Shown piece by piece: positions 39,570 through 48,644 of a stretch of DNA of 64,000 nucleotides. The position numbers and the translations under genes were made by a program. The stretch lies in NCBI GenBank assembly GCA_020850355.1, contig JADZEX010000018.1, forward strand, positions 62,001 to 126,000. The letters run 5' to 3'. The DNA is from Fimbriimonadaceae bacterium. GTDB lineage: Bacteria > Armatimonadota > UBA10988. Within the stretch, counting starts at the first letter, position 1, and every line of letters starts with the position of its first letter. The notes beneath the pieces were generated by a model. That model was given only the letters and a program-made list of their open reading frames with translations. It was not told the DNA's origin and ran no database searches.

Positions 39570-40220
39570 CTAGCCCGGCGCTGGCACCGTCGCCGGTGCT
39601 GGCGTCGGCAGCGCCGGGGCGGGGTGGGTGTAGCCAAAGCCGAGCGGCCCGCGGGCCTCGGCGACTTGGGCCAACAGCGCTGCGAACGCCTCGGGCGTGC
39701 CGGGGTTCTCGCGGCGCAGGGTGGCCAGCGCGGTCGCCCCAGCGGCCGCCGGGACACCGCCGGCCGGGAGCTGCGGCACGGCCCGCTCGAGCGCGGCCCG
39801 CGCGACGTCGACGTCCTCGGCGAGTCGTGCAAACTGCTTCGCCGCCAGCTCACCCCGCGCCTGCAGCAGCGCCCGGCGGGCGGTCTCGAAGTCGCGCTGC
39901 AGCGGGTCGCTGACGCTCTCGAGCGGCGGCAACGTGGCCAGGTCCTCGTCGGTGGCGGCCGGCGCCGCGACCGGGGCGGGCGGGGCGACCGCTGGCGCGC
40001 TGGCGGCCGCCGGCGCAGTGGCCGCCGGCGCCGCGGCCGGGGCGCTGGCCGTGGCCGCGCTGTCGGTCGGAGCGGCGGCCGGAGCCGCCACCGGCGGGGC
40101 ACTGGCGACCGGCGGTGGCGTCGGGGCGTCCTCCACCTCGGGCAGTTGCCCACATCCCGCCAGCGCCCACATGCCGGCGATCGCCAGCAGGCCAGTCCAC
40201 CGCGTTGCCTGTGTCACCAT
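39570..40220 (-). CDS. Ala/Pro-rich lipoprotein at the end of the smc operon
   Basis: About 216 aa from the ATG at 40220 (GAGGG 6 bases upstream); an ATG at 40232 overlaps the smc stop (TGATG) and is an alternative. Signal plus lipobox: GLLAIAGMWALAGC. Residues about 30-90 are an Ala/Pro/Val low-complexity spacer, like those that span periplasm or cell wall. After it comes a helical segment LQRDFETARRALLQARGELAAKQFARLAEDVDVARAALERAVPQLP and a Pro-rich end. I do not recognise a family. The tight linkage to smc suggests the two are cotranscribed, but no functional link is known. Confidence 0.6.
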   Translation of the reverse strand: MVTQATRWTGLLAIAGMWALAGCGQLPEVEDAPTPPPVASAPPVAAPAAAPTDSAATASAPAAAPAATAPAAASAPAVAPPAPVAAPAATDEDLATLPPLESVSDPLQRDFETARRALLQARGELAAKQFARLAEDVDVARAALERAVPQLPAGGVPAAAGATALATLRRENPGTPEAFAALLAQVAEARGPLGFGYTHPAPALPTPAPATVPAPG

Positions 40221-40231
40221 CGTCGCCCTCA

Positions 40232-43200
40232 TCAGTCTGCCGCGCGCACCGTGCCGTCCGGCCGATCCTCGTCCTCGGCGGGCGGGCGATAGCTGAACGC
40301 CCGCGACACCCCCGGCTCCGGCATCGTGATGCCGTACAGCAGGTCCGCCGCCCGTGTCGTCTCAGGATTGTGGGTGATCACGATGAACTGCGACTCCCGC
40401 GAGAACTCCCGGAGCAGCTCGCGGTACTTCCGCAGATTCGCCTCATCCAGCGGGGCGTCGAGCTCATCGAGCAGACAGAACGGCGACGGCTTGACCTTGA
40501 ACATCGCCAGCAGCAAAGTCACCGTCGTCATCGCCCGCTCGCCACCCGACAGCAGCAGAATGCTCTGCAACCGCTTGCCCGGCAGCCGGACCATCACCTC
40601 CAGCCCACTCTCCAGGATCGCCCGCGGGTCACACCAGCTCAGCCGCGCCTCGCCCGACGGTCCGAAGATGCGCTGGAACAGCGCTCCGAACTCGCGGTTG
40701 ACCGCTTCGTAGGCCGTCGCCAGCCGCCCCACGGTGAGTTCGTCGATCTCTTCGATCACCCGCAGCAGATCGCCGCGGGCGGTCTCCAGATCGGTGCGTT
40801 GCTGCTCGTAGAACTCGAGCTGCCCGCCGAGCCGCTCGCACTCTTCGACCGCTCCCAGGTTGACATCGCCGAGGGCCGTCATTTCGGCCCGGAGCATCGC
40901 CAGCTCTTCAGCCGCCTCCTGGCGGTTGGGGATCTCGATCGCGCGCTGCTCGGCCGCCTCGGGCGTCAGCCCGCCGAACTCCTCGCTGAGAGTCTGACGC
41001 AGTTGCTCTCGTTCGGCATCAACCGCGGCCTGCCGCAGTTCGACCCGGTGCAGCCCCTCGCGCGCTTCGACCACCGCCTCACGCGCCGCGCGGGCACGTT
41101 GCACCGCCGCTGCGACCAGACCGTCGGCGTCCTCGCGCATCGTGCGGCGGGCCGCCACTGCGGCCACCGCGGCGCCGTGCGAGGCGCGCCAGGACTCCAG
41201 CGCCTCGCGCTGCGTCTGCACCTCGTCGCCGGCGCGCTGCAGCTCGCGTTCCAGGGCGCCCGCCGCGGCGGTCAGCCGTTGCTGCTCGGCCAGGCTGGCG
41301 GCCTGCGCCCGGCGCTCCGCAGCGGCCGCCGCGCGGACCGCCTGCAGCCGGCCCGTCACCTCCGCCACCTGCACCCGGGCCCCGGCCACCTCGGCCTGCT
41401 CGGCCTCGCTCTGCCGCCGCGCCGCGGCGGCGATCTGCTCGGCCGCCGCCAGGCGCGTCGCCACGGCGTCGCGCTCCGCCGTGGCAGCGGTCTGCGCGGC
41501 CTCGGCCCGGCGGATTCGGGCGCCCAGCTCCTCCGCCTCGCGAGTCGTCTCGCCGACCGCCGCCGCCAGCCGCGCCGGTTCGCCACTGGCCTGCGCCAGC
41601 GCGGCCCGGGCGTCCAGGCGCCGTCGTTCGGCCGCCGCCATCTGCTGCCGCTGCTGTTCGAGCTCGCGGCGCGCCGCCTCAAGCTGCTCGCGCGCCCCGC
41701 GCTGCTGCCGGTCGAGCGCGTGCAGGTCGCCGCGGAGCGCGGCCAGCTCGGCGTCCAGGCGGTCGGCCTCGCGGTCGCGGGCGGCGACCTCGCTGCGCTG
41801 TTCCAGCAGATTCGGCCCCCCGCGCTCGCGGCTGCCACCGGTGATTGCACCGCTGGTGCGGATCACGTCGCCATCGAGTGAGACGATGCTGACCCGCTCG
41901 AACCCGGCCCGCCGCACCGCGATGCCCGCCTCGATGGTCTCGACGACCACCAGATTGGCCACCAGCAGCCGCCGTGCCAGGTCGAACTCGGGGGCGGTCT
42001 GCACCAGGTCGAGGCCCAGACCGACGACGCCCGGCAGCGCCCGCAGGCGGTCGCCCTGGCGCGGGCCCTCGGCGTATTCCAGCAGGTCCAGCGGCAGGAA
42101 GGTCGCGCGGCCGGAGCGATCCTGCTTCAGGAACTCCACCGCGGCCCGCGCGTCTTCGGCCGTTTCGCAGACCAGGTCCTGCAGCCGTGCGCCGAGCAAC
42201 GCGTCGACCGCGACCTCGCAGCCGTCGGCCACCCGCAGGAGGTCGGCCACCACCTGGTAGTCACCCCGCAGCCGGCCGCGGTCGCGAGCCTGCAGCACGG
42301 CGCGCACACCGCGGTAGAGTCCTTCGTACGAATCGATCGCCGCGCGCAGCAGTTGCAGGCGGGTGGTGGCCTCGGTCAGACGCCCCTGCCGCTCAGCGAT
42401 CTGCGCCTGCAGCGCGGTGCGCTGCCGGTCCGACTCGCGCAACGCCTCAACCTGCTCCTGCTCGCCGCCGCGGCCGGCGGCCAGGCTCGCCTGCACGGTC
42501 TCGAGGGCCGCCTCGGCGGTCGCCGCGGCGCTGCTCGCCGTCGCCAGGTGCGCGGCCGCGGCTGACTGTCGGCTGGCCAGCTCGGTGCGCCGCGTGACCG
42601 CCCGCTGCAGGGCCGCGCGGGCGGCGCTGACCTCGCCCTCCAGCGCGCTGACCTGGCGGGTCAGCTCGTGGTGCGCGGCGCGCTCCTGCGCGGCCGCCTG
42701 GGCCTCACCCTGTTCGGCGGCCTGCTGCGCTTCGGAGCGCTGCTGCACCTCGGCCAGCGCCGCCGCGGCGCCGTCCAACTCCGCCGCCAGCGCGTCCTCT
42801 TCGGCGGCGCGGTCGGCGGCACCGCCGGCCAGCCGGGCCAGTGTCGCGGCCTGCCGCGCCGCGCCGGCGCGGGTCTCGTCGAGCCGCTGCGCCAGGTGGG
42901 CGGCCTGCTGCTCGGCCAGTTGCAGCCGTCCGACCTGCTGCTCGGCCTGTCGCGCCGTCTCGCCCAGCTCCTCTTGCGCCGCTCGCAGCTCCTGCTCCAG
43001 GCGCTGCTGGTCCAGCCGGGCGGCACCCTCGCTGGCCTCGGCCGCGGCCAGGGTCGCCTCGGCGGCCTGCAGGGCAGTCTGCTGCTGCTGCTGCTCATCC
43101 CGCCCGCGGGCGGCGCGGCGGGCGGTCAACTGGTAATCCTTGACCGCCAGCCCCAGCCGCAGCTCGAGGGCGCGGTGCCGCAAAGCCAGGAAGCGTTCGG

Positions 43201-43834
43201 CGACCAGCCGCTGGGCCTGCAGCGGTTCGAGCTGCAGCGCCAGCCCCTGCATCAGGTCACCGAGGCGGGTCAGGTTGGTGTTGACCTCGCCCAGCCGCCC
43301 GAGCGTCTCGTCCCGCCGGGCGCGGTAGCGCTCGATCCCGGCGACCTCCTCCAACAGCCGTCGGCGGTCGACCGGATCGAGGCTCAGCAGCGCGTCGATC
43401 TCGCGCTGCGAAATCACCGTGAAGCTGTGCCGGCCGACGCCGGTGTCGAGGAACAGGTCGACAATGTCGCGGCGGCGGCAGCGGCGGCCGTTGAGCAGGT
43501 ACTCCTGCTCGCCGTTGCGGTAGGCGCGGCGGCAGACACTGACCTCGGTCAGCGCGATGGGCAGCGTGCCGGCTGAGTTGTCGACCGTCAGGGTGACCTC
43601 GGCGAAGCCCGTCGGTCGGCGCTGTTCGGAGCCGGCGAAGATCACATCGGCGGCTTCGGAGGCGCGGAGGGCCGAGAGCCGCCGTTCGGCAAGCACCCAC
43701 AGCAGGGCGTCGGCGCAGTTGGACTTGCCGGAGCCGTTCGGCCCGATGATGGCGGTCACCCCGGGCCCGAAATCGAGCACCGTCGCCTCGGCGAAGGTCT
43801 TGAAGCCGACCAACTCGAGACGCTTCAGGCGCAT
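40232..43834 (-). CDS. smc: Chromosome segregation protein SMC
   Basis: About 1200 aa, the full family length. N-terminal ATPase head: VGFKTFAEATVLDFGPGVTAIIGPNGSGKSN with Walker A GPNGSGKS (residues 31-38). A long coiled coil follows (about 170-500), then the hinge (about 510-665: EGLYRGVRAVLQARD-like start, GDVIRTSGAITGG end). A second coiled coil covers about 670-1015, and the C-terminal head has the signature LLSGGERAMTTVTLL and Walker B FCLLDELDAPLDEANLRKY. SMC forms condensin with ScpA/ScpB and is loaded at parS by ParB. parS sites occur in this window at 7704-7764. Four other genes lie in the same operon. The coiled coils are very Ala/Arg/Glu-rich. Confidence 0.97.
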   Translation of the reverse strand: MRLKRLELVGFKTFAEATVLDFGPGVTAIIGPNGSGKSNCADALLWVLAERRLSALRASEAADVIFAGSEQRRPTGFAEVTLTVDNSAGTLPIALTEVSVCRRAYRNGEQEYLLNGRRCRRRDIVDLFLDTGVGRHSFTVISQREIDALLSLDPVDRRRLLEEVAGIERYRARRDETLGRLGEVNTNLTRLGDLMQGLALQLEPLQAQRLVAERFLALRHRALELRLGLAVKDYQLTARRAARGRDEQQQQQTALQAAEATLAAAEASEGAARLDQQRLEQELRAAQEELGETARQAEQQVGRLQLAEQQAAHLAQRLDETRAGAARQAATLARLAGGAADRAAEEDALAAELDGAAAALAEVQQRSEAQQAAEQGEAQAAAQERAAHHELTRQVSALEGEVSAARAALQRAVTRRTELASRQSAAAAHLATASSAAATAEAALETVQASLAAGRGGEQEQVEALRESDRQRTALQAQIAERQGRLTEATTRLQLLRAAIDSYEGLYRGVRAVLQARDRGRLRGDYQVVADLLRVADGCEVAVDALLGARLQDLVCETAEDARAAVEFLKQDRSGRATFLPLDLLEYAEGPRQGDRLRALPGVVGLGLDLVQTAPEFDLARRLLVANLVVVETIEAGIAVRRAGFERVSIVSLDGDVIRTSGAITGGSRERGGPNLLEQRSEVAARDREADRLDAELAALRGDLHALDRQQRGAREQLEAARRELEQQRQQMAAAERRRLDARAALAQASGEPARLAAAVGETTREAEELGARIRRAEAAQTAATAERDAVATRLAAAEQIAAAARRQSEAEQAEVAGARVQVAEVTGRLQAVRAAAAAERRAQAASLAEQQRLTAAAGALERELQRAGDEVQTQREALESWRASHGAAVAAVAARRTMREDADGLVAAAVQRARAAREAVVEAREGLHRVELRQAAVDAEREQLRQTLSEEFGGLTPEAAEQRAIEIPNRQEAAEELAMLRAEMTALGDVNLGAVEECERLGGQLEFYEQQRTDLETARGDLLRVIEEIDELTVGRLATAYEAVNREFGALFQRIFGPSGEARLSWCDPRAILESGLEVMVRLPGKRLQSILLLSGGERAMTTVTLLLAMFKVKPSPFCLLDELDAPLDEANLRKYRELLREFSRESQFIVITHNPETTRAADLLYGITMPEPGVSRAFSYRPPAEDEDRPDGTVRAAD

Positions 43835-43841
43835 CGCGACC

Positions 43842-44213
43842 TCAGAGCTGGCGGCCCAGGATGATGTCGAGGCGGTTCAGCAGTTGGTTGCGGTCGAGCG
43901 GCTTGCTGAGGAAGTCGGTGGCCCCGCGGCGACGGGCCTCCTCGCGGTCCCAGGGCTGGTCGAGGCTGCTCAACATCAGCACCGGCGTGCTCTGCGTCCG
44001 GCGGAAGCGGCGCAGCTCGTCAAGCACCTGGAAGCCGTCTTTCTTGGGCATCATGACGTCGAGGATGATCAGGTCGGGGCGATGCTGCAGCGCCATCTGC
44101 ACGCCCTCGTCCCCGTCTTTGGCCAACAGCACGTCGTGCTTCAGGCTGCCGAGGAAGGCCTCGACGGTCTTCAGGGTGTAGATGTCGTCGTCCACCACCA
44201 GGATCCGCGCCAT
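43842..44213 (-). CDS. Stand-alone response regulator receiver
   Basis: About 123 aa, a single CheY-like domain with all key residues: acidic pair Asp8/Asp9 in ILVVDDD, phospho-acceptor Asp52 in LIILDVMMPKKDGF, Ser82 in LMLSSLD, and Lys104 in FLSKPLD. It has no output domain, so it must act by binding a partner. It lies 7 bases from smc and 30 bases from a HEAT-repeat gene on the same transcript. That context is unusual and suggests it may signal to one of these neighbours. No kinase gene is in the operon. Confidence 0.9.
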   Translation of the reverse strand: MARILVVDDDIYTLKTVEAFLGSLKHDVLLAKDGDEGVQMALQHRPDLIILDVMMPKKDGFQVLDELRRFRRTQSTPVLMLSSLDQPWDREEARRRGATDFLSKPLDRNQLLNRLDIILGRQL

Positions 44214-44243
44214 AAGCGGCTCACCTCGTCGCGTCGGGGCCCC

Positions 44244-45560
44244 TTACCGCAGCAGGTCGAGGGCGACTCGCGCGGCTTCACGGACCTCCTGGTCGGGGTC
44301 GCGCAGCGCGACCTCGATGGCCGGCCGCGCGCGCTGGTCACGCAGCTTGCCGAGCGCTTCGATGACGCGGGTCTTGACCGCCTGCCGTTCGTCGGCCGCG
44401 GCCAGGACCAGCGGGATCACGGCCTTCGCTTCGCCGATCACGCCCAGCGCCTCGGCACAGAAGCTGCGCACCGACCATTCGGAGTCGCGCAGTCCTTGCA
44501 CCAGCGGGTCGACCGCCTCGGGGTTGCCCAGGTCCAGCAGCGCCTGCGCCGCCTGCAGCCGGACCATCGCGTTGGCGTCGCTGAGGCGTTCGGAGAGCGC
44601 CTTGACCGCGTCCGGGCCGCCCAGCAACCGCAGCGCGTTGATCGCGACGCTGCGGATGTCGCGGTGGCTTTCCTGCAACAACGGCAGCAGCGCTCGGACC
44701 GCCGCGCCGCGGTCGACATGCCCGACCTTGCCCAGCGCCTCCGCGGCGTAGTGCTTGACCCGCGCGTCGTTGTCGGTCAGCGACTCCACCAGCGGCCCGA
44801 AGGAGCGCTCGTCGTTCAGCCGCCCCAGGGCGTCGGCGGCGTGCAGCCGGCCGTGGGGGTTGTCGTGGGTCAGCAGCTTGATCAGCTCGAGCGTCGATTC
44901 CTTGCCGATCTTGACCAGCGCCTGCACCGCGGTGTCGCGCAGGTCGCCCGAGGACGAGGTCAGCGCCGTGACGAGCTTCGGGATCGCGGCGGCGTCGGCG
45001 ATCTCGCCGAGCGCCTCGGCGGCGTAGCGGCAGATCTCGACGTTCTCGTCGTCGAGCATGTCGATCAGCCGTGGCGTCGCGCCGCTGGCGCGAATCTTGC
45101 CGAGCGCGCGGGCGGCCTCCTTGCGTACTTCGGCGTTCTCGTCACCGAGCGCCGCCACCAACGCGTCGAGGGCCCCCGCGTGCGCAATCAGGCCGAGCGT
45201 CTCGGCCGCCCGGCGGCGCATCTTGGGGTCCTTGTCGGCGAGCTTCTCGACCAGCGTCTCGACCGCGATGGGGCCCATCGCCGCGAGCGCCTCGACACCC
45301 GTCCGCTGAACGTTGACGCTGGCGTCGGCGAGGGTTTCGACCAGCGGCGCCAGGGCCTCCGGCGCGCCCAACGCCCCAAGCGCGCGGGCGGCGCCCATGC
45401 GGACCTGGTAGCTGCCGTCCTTGAGCGCCTCCATCAGCGGCGGCACCGCCCGTGGGCCGACGGCGACGAGGTCCAGATGGGCCTTGTCCAGCTCAGCCTC
45501 GCCGCGGGCGCGGAGCTTTTCGATCAGGTCGAGAACGTTGCTTTCTTCGGCGGGAGGCAT
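44244..45560 (-). CDS. HEAT-repeat (PBS-lyase-type) scaffold protein
   Basis: About 438 aa made almost entirely of about 13 HEAT-like repeats of roughly 31 residues. Examples are VPPLMEALKDGSYQVRMGAA, LAPLVETLADASVNVQRTGV, ALVAALGDENAEVRKEAA and PRLIDMLDDENVEICRYAA; each has the L..L.D....VR..A pattern. Such solenoids bind other proteins. In bacteria they may be phycobilin-lyase-like, but there is no catalytic feature here. It begins 6 bases after the helix-hairpin-helix membrane protein and is followed by the response regulator and smc. HEAT proteins are known partners of SMC-kleisin complexes in eukaryotes (HAWKs); a bacterial analogy is tempting but unproven. Confidence 0.85.
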   Translation of the reverse strand: MPPAEESNVLDLIEKLRARGEAELDKAHLDLVAVGPRAVPPLMEALKDGSYQVRMGAARALGALGAPEALAPLVETLADASVNVQRTGVEALAAMGPIAVETLVEKLADKDPKMRRRAAETLGLIAHAGALDALVAALGDENAEVRKEAARALGKIRASGATPRLIDMLDDENVEICRYAAEALGEIADAAAIPKLVTALTSSSGDLRDTAVQALVKIGKESTLELIKLLTHDNPHGRLHAADALGRLNDERSFGPLVESLTDNDARVKHYAAEALGKVGHVDRGAAVRALLPLLQESHRDIRSVAINALRLLGGPDAVKALSERLSDANAMVRLQAAQALLDLGNPEAVDPLVQGLRDSEWSVRSFCAEALGVIGEAKAVIPLVLAAADERQAVKTRVIEALGKLRDQRARPAIEVALRDPDQEVREAARVALDLLR

Positions 45561-45566
45561 TGCGCC

Positions 45567-46307
45567 TTAGCCTTTCTCTGGTTCGCCCTGCAGCGCGGCG
45601 ACGGCCAGCCGGAGGGCCTGAATCTGCGCTTCGATCTGCGCCTGGGTTTGCGGCTGCTCCAGCAGCAGCGTGGCCTGCACGGTGCCTGCCGCGGTGAGGG
45701 CGGCCTGCACCGCCGTCGCCCCGGCCGGCCCGTGGCCGCCATGTTCGGCCGGCCCGCCGCCCGCCCCGGCCGCGCCTTCCAGCGCGCGCAGCGTGCGCGT
45801 GACGTGGTTGAGATGCTCCAGCGCCAGTCCGTAGTTGCGGTCGCGGGCCTTCGCGAAGACCCAGTCGGCCTGCTCGGCGGCTTCCACCACCAGGTTGCCC
45901 TGGACCGTGGTGATCGCCTGATTGGCGCGGTCAGCCGCGGCCTGTGCGGCGTTCAGGTCGGCCTGCAGCTTGCGGGTATTGCCGTTGCCGCCCGCGAACA
46001 TCACAATCGCCACCAAGATGGCCAGCAGCAGCACAACCATCAGGAGCACCGCGGGGCCGCCGTTACCGGGTGCCGCCGGCTCCAGATAGGCGTCCGGCGC
46101 CGCCAGCGGCGGGGGCGGCGGATCGAGGACGTCGAGCTCGGCGAGGGCTTCTTGGATGCGCTGCCGCGACTTCGGGCCGATCCCGCCGAAGGCCTCGATC
46201 TCCGCCGCCGAGAGGCCGCGGAACTGCTCCAACGGGAGCTCGTCAAAGCCATACGTCTGGGCCTTCAGCTCTGCGCTGCGGGACGGAGTCTGCGGGTCTG
46301 TGGACAC
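45567..46307 (-). CDS. Membrane-anchored protein with helix-hairpin-helix-like N-terminus
   Basis: About 246 aa; GTG start with AGGAGG 6 bases upstream. Residues about 25-57 (LEQFRGLSAAEIEAFGGIGPKSRQRIQEAL) look like a helix-hairpin-helix DNA- or protein-binding unit with the GIGP turn. A Pro-rich linker (PPPPP, 62-67) leads to one transmembrane helix (about 85-105). The rest is probably outside, with a coiled-coil segment (KLQADLNAAQAAADRANQAITTVQ) and an Ala/Gln-rich helix at the end. It is the first gene of the smc operon. A cytosolic HhH plus membrane anchor would suit tethering DNA or a DNA complex to the membrane, but this is inference. Confidence 0.6.
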   Translation of the reverse strand: MSTDPQTPSRSAELKAQTYGFDELPLEQFRGLSAAEIEAFGGIGPKSRQRIQEALAELDVLDPPPPPLAAPDAYLEPAAPGNGGPAVLLMVVLLLAILVAIVMFAGGNGNTRKLQADLNAAQAAADRANQAITTVQGNLVVEAAEQADWVFAKARDRNYGLALEHLNHVTRTLRALEGAAGAGGGPAEHGGHGPAGATAVQAALTAAGTVQATLLLEQPQTQAQIEAQIQALRLAVAALQGEPEKG

Positions 46308-46356
46308 CCTCCACCTCCTCGGTCGAACGGCGCGTCAAGATCGCGGGATACCGCCT

Positions 46357-46385
46357 AGTATACCACGCCGACGGGCCGCTGCCAA
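46357..46385 (-). promoter_or_regulatory. Promoter of the smc operon
   Basis: Minus strand: -35 TTGGCA (46385-46380) and -10 TATACT (46362-46357), spacing exactly 17. It leads into the five-gene unit from 46307 down to 39570. No strong internal terminator is seen within that unit. Confidence 0.75.
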
Positions 46386-46446
46386 GGCCGCCAACCGGCG
46401 GCAGGAGGCCCCCGCGCGGCGGCGAAGCGCCGGCCTGGAGGGCGCC

Positions 46447-48633
46447 ATGGCGCAGCATGTTGCGGCGGTGCGGGACGTTGCCCCGGTGACCGACACCGGC
46501 GGTGCGCCCTGGTTCTGCGACCCCGACTCCGACGCCTGGCACGAGCCGTTCGACGACGCCTGGCAGGCCCACCCGGAGCTGCCCTACGTGCGCCGCCTGG
46601 CGGTCGCCCAGGCGGCCGAGATGGCGGCCGCGCGGCCGCGCCTCGTGGCGGGCGACCGGCTGGTCGGTGACTGGGGCGTCAACCCCGTCGTCTCGGGCCG
46701 CGCGACGCCCTTCGGCAACGGCATCCGGCTGGACCGCGAGCAGGCCGCCCGACGGCGCGCCGCGCAGCCCACGCGGGCCGCCGCGGTCGACGCCCTGCTG
46801 GCCTCCTGGGACGCCTGGCTGGCCGCGCACCGCGACCACTTCGCTCCGACCTGCCACGCCGCCCTGGCCTACCACAAGGTGCTCGGCGCGGGCTTCGACG
46901 GGTTGCGCGCCGAAGTCACCGCCGCCGCCGCACGGCCCGGCCAGGACGCCGCCACGGCCGACTGGTACGCCGCGCTGCTGACCGTGCTGGACGGCATGAC
47001 GGCCTTCGTGCTGGCGCACGCCACCGCCGCCGACGCCGCCGGCCTGCCCGCGGTGGCGGCGCGCTGCCGGCGGATTGCCGGCGGTCCGCCGGGCAGCTTC
47101 GCCGATGCCGTGCAGTTGGCCTACCTGCTGTTCCTGCTGGGCGGCCACGACTCCCCCGGCCCGCTGGACCGTTACCTCTACCCCGCCCTGGCCGCCGACC
47201 TCGCGGCCGGCCGCACGACGCTCGATGAGGCCCAGCAGTGGGTCGATGCGCTGTGGCTGCAGTTTGCCGGCAAGGTGGCCTACGGCGCCACGCTGGGCGG
47301 GCAACTACCGGACGGCAGCGACGCCGTCAACGAGCTCTCCTGGCTCTGCCTGAGCGCCATCGACCGCCTGCGGCTGCTCTCGCCACGGACCACGCTGCGG
47401 TGGCATCCCGGCATCGACCCGGCCTTCTGGCGGCGCGCTGTCGAGGTGATCGCCGCCGGGGCGGCCTATCCGGCGGTGGTCAACGACGGGCCGGTGATCC
47501 AGGCCGCCGTGGCCCGCGGGATGCGGCTGGAGCACGCCCGCGACTACACCTTCGTCGGCTGCGGGCAGGTCTATCCCTATGGCCGCGGCCACGGCAGCTA
47601 CGAAGACCTCGTCATGAACACGGCCTGGCCCCTGGAGCTGGCCCTCCACAACGGCCGCGACCCGCGTAGCGGGCAACAGGTCGGGCCACTCACCGGCGAA
47701 GTCGGCGACCTGGCCGACTACGCGGCGTTTGAGGCCGCCGTGCGTCACCAGATGGAGGCCCATCTGGCGGAGCAGATTGCCGCCGTCAACCAGCGCCGGG
47801 CGGCGGCCGTCGGACACGCCTTCGACCTGGTCCGTTCGCTGTTGACCGACTCCTGTGTCGCGCGCGGCCTCGACTGGCACGCTGGCGGCGCCGACTACAG
47901 CGAAGGGATGGTCGACGCGGTGGGCCTGGCCACCCTGACCGACTCCCTGCTGGCGATCCGGGTCGGCGTCTACGAGCAGCGGCTCGTCACCCTGCCCGCG
48001 CTGGTGGCGCACCTCGACGCCGACTGGGCCGACGCCGAACCGTTGCGGCAGCGCTTCCGGGCGTTGCCGAAGTACGGTAATGGCGACCCCGCGGCCGACG
48101 CCTTCACCGCCGCCCAGGCGGACTGGCTGCACGAGGCGATCGCCGCCCACCGCACGGTCTTCGACGGGCCCTGGGGGATGGACATCATCGGCTGGTCGGG
48201 CGCCCTGCTGCTGGGCGAACAGACCGGCGCCACGCCCGACGGCCGCCGGCGCGGCGAGTCGCTGGCCGACTGCGCCGGACCGGCTCAGGGCCGCAACCGC
48301 GCCGGGCTGTTGTCGACCCTCCAGGCGGTCGCCGGCCTGCCCCACGACCGGGCCCACGGACCGCTGGCGCTGAGCCTGCGGGTGACCCGCCAGAGCGTCG
48401 CCGACCCGGCCGGGATCAGCGCCCTGCAGCAGACCATCGAGCGCTACTTCGTGGCTGGCGGGCAGCACGTGCAGGTCAGTGTCGCGTCGACCGCCGACCT
48501 GCGCGCCGCGCAGCAACGACCGGACGATTACCGCTGGCTGGTGGTCCGCGTCGGCGGCTTCAACGCCTACTTCACCGAGCTCGACCGGCGCTGGCAGGAC
48601 GACCTGATCGCGCGCGCCGAGTTGAGTGTCTGA
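46447..48633 (+). CDS. Glycyl-radical (pyruvate formate-lyase) family enzyme of unknown substrate
   Basis: About 728 aa; ATG at 46447 with GGAGG 5 bases upstream. Family features: VQLAYLLFLLGGHDSPGPLDRYLYPAL, Cys372 in TFVGCGQVYPYG, GATPDGRRRGESLADCAGP and the C-terminal glycyl-radical loop VVRVGGFNAYF with Gly704. In most dehydratases and lyases of this family the active site is Cys-x-Glu; here it is Cys-Gly-Gln, so the general base is missing. PFL itself has Cys-Cys. No radical-SAM activating enzyme is nearby. Either it is activated elsewhere or it has lost radical chemistry. The sulfatase gene begins 11 bases after its stop, so the two are an operon and may act on the same sulfated compound. 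Confidence 0.75.
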   Translation: MAQHVAAVRDVAPVTDTGGAPWFCDPDSDAWHEPFDDAWQAHPELPYVRRLAVAQAAEMAAARPRLVAGDRLVGDWGVNPVVSGRATPFGNGIRLDREQAARRRAAQPTRAAAVDALLASWDAWLAAHRDHFAPTCHAALAYHKVLGAGFDGLRAEVTAAAARPGQDAATADWYAALLTVLDGMTAFVLAHATAADAAGLPAVAARCRRIAGGPPGSFADAVQLAYLLFLLGGHDSPGPLDRYLYPALAADLAAGRTTLDEAQQWVDALWLQFAGKVAYGATLGGQLPDGSDAVNELSWLCLSAIDRLRLLSPRTTLRWHPGIDPAFWRRAVEVIAAGAAYPAVVNDGPVIQAAVARGMRLEHARDYTFVGCGQVYPYGRGHGSYEDLVMNTAWPLELALHNGRDPRSGQQVGPLTGEVGDLADYAAFEAAVRHQMEAHLAEQIAAVNQRRAAAVGHAFDLVRSLLTDSCVARGLDWHAGGADYSEGMVDAVGLATLTDSLLAIRVGVYEQRLVTLPALVAHLDADWADAEPLRQRFRALPKYGNGDPAADAFTAAQADWLHEAIAAHRTVFDGPWGMDIIGWSGALLLGEQTGATPDGRRRGESLADCAGPAQGRNRAGLLSTLQAVAGLPHDRAHGPLALSLRVTRQSVADPAGISALQQTIERYFVAGGQHVQVSVASTADLRAAQQRPDDYRWLVVRVGGFNAYFTELDRRWQDDLIARAELSV

Positions 48634-48644
48634 AAGGACCCCGT

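Noticed and set aside
39260-40153. Long minus-strand frame overlapping the lipoprotein and beta-galactosidase genes
   Set aside because: Arg/Pro-rich composition is typical of a shadow frame in GC-rich DNA; the lipoprotein and GH42 frames have real motifs.
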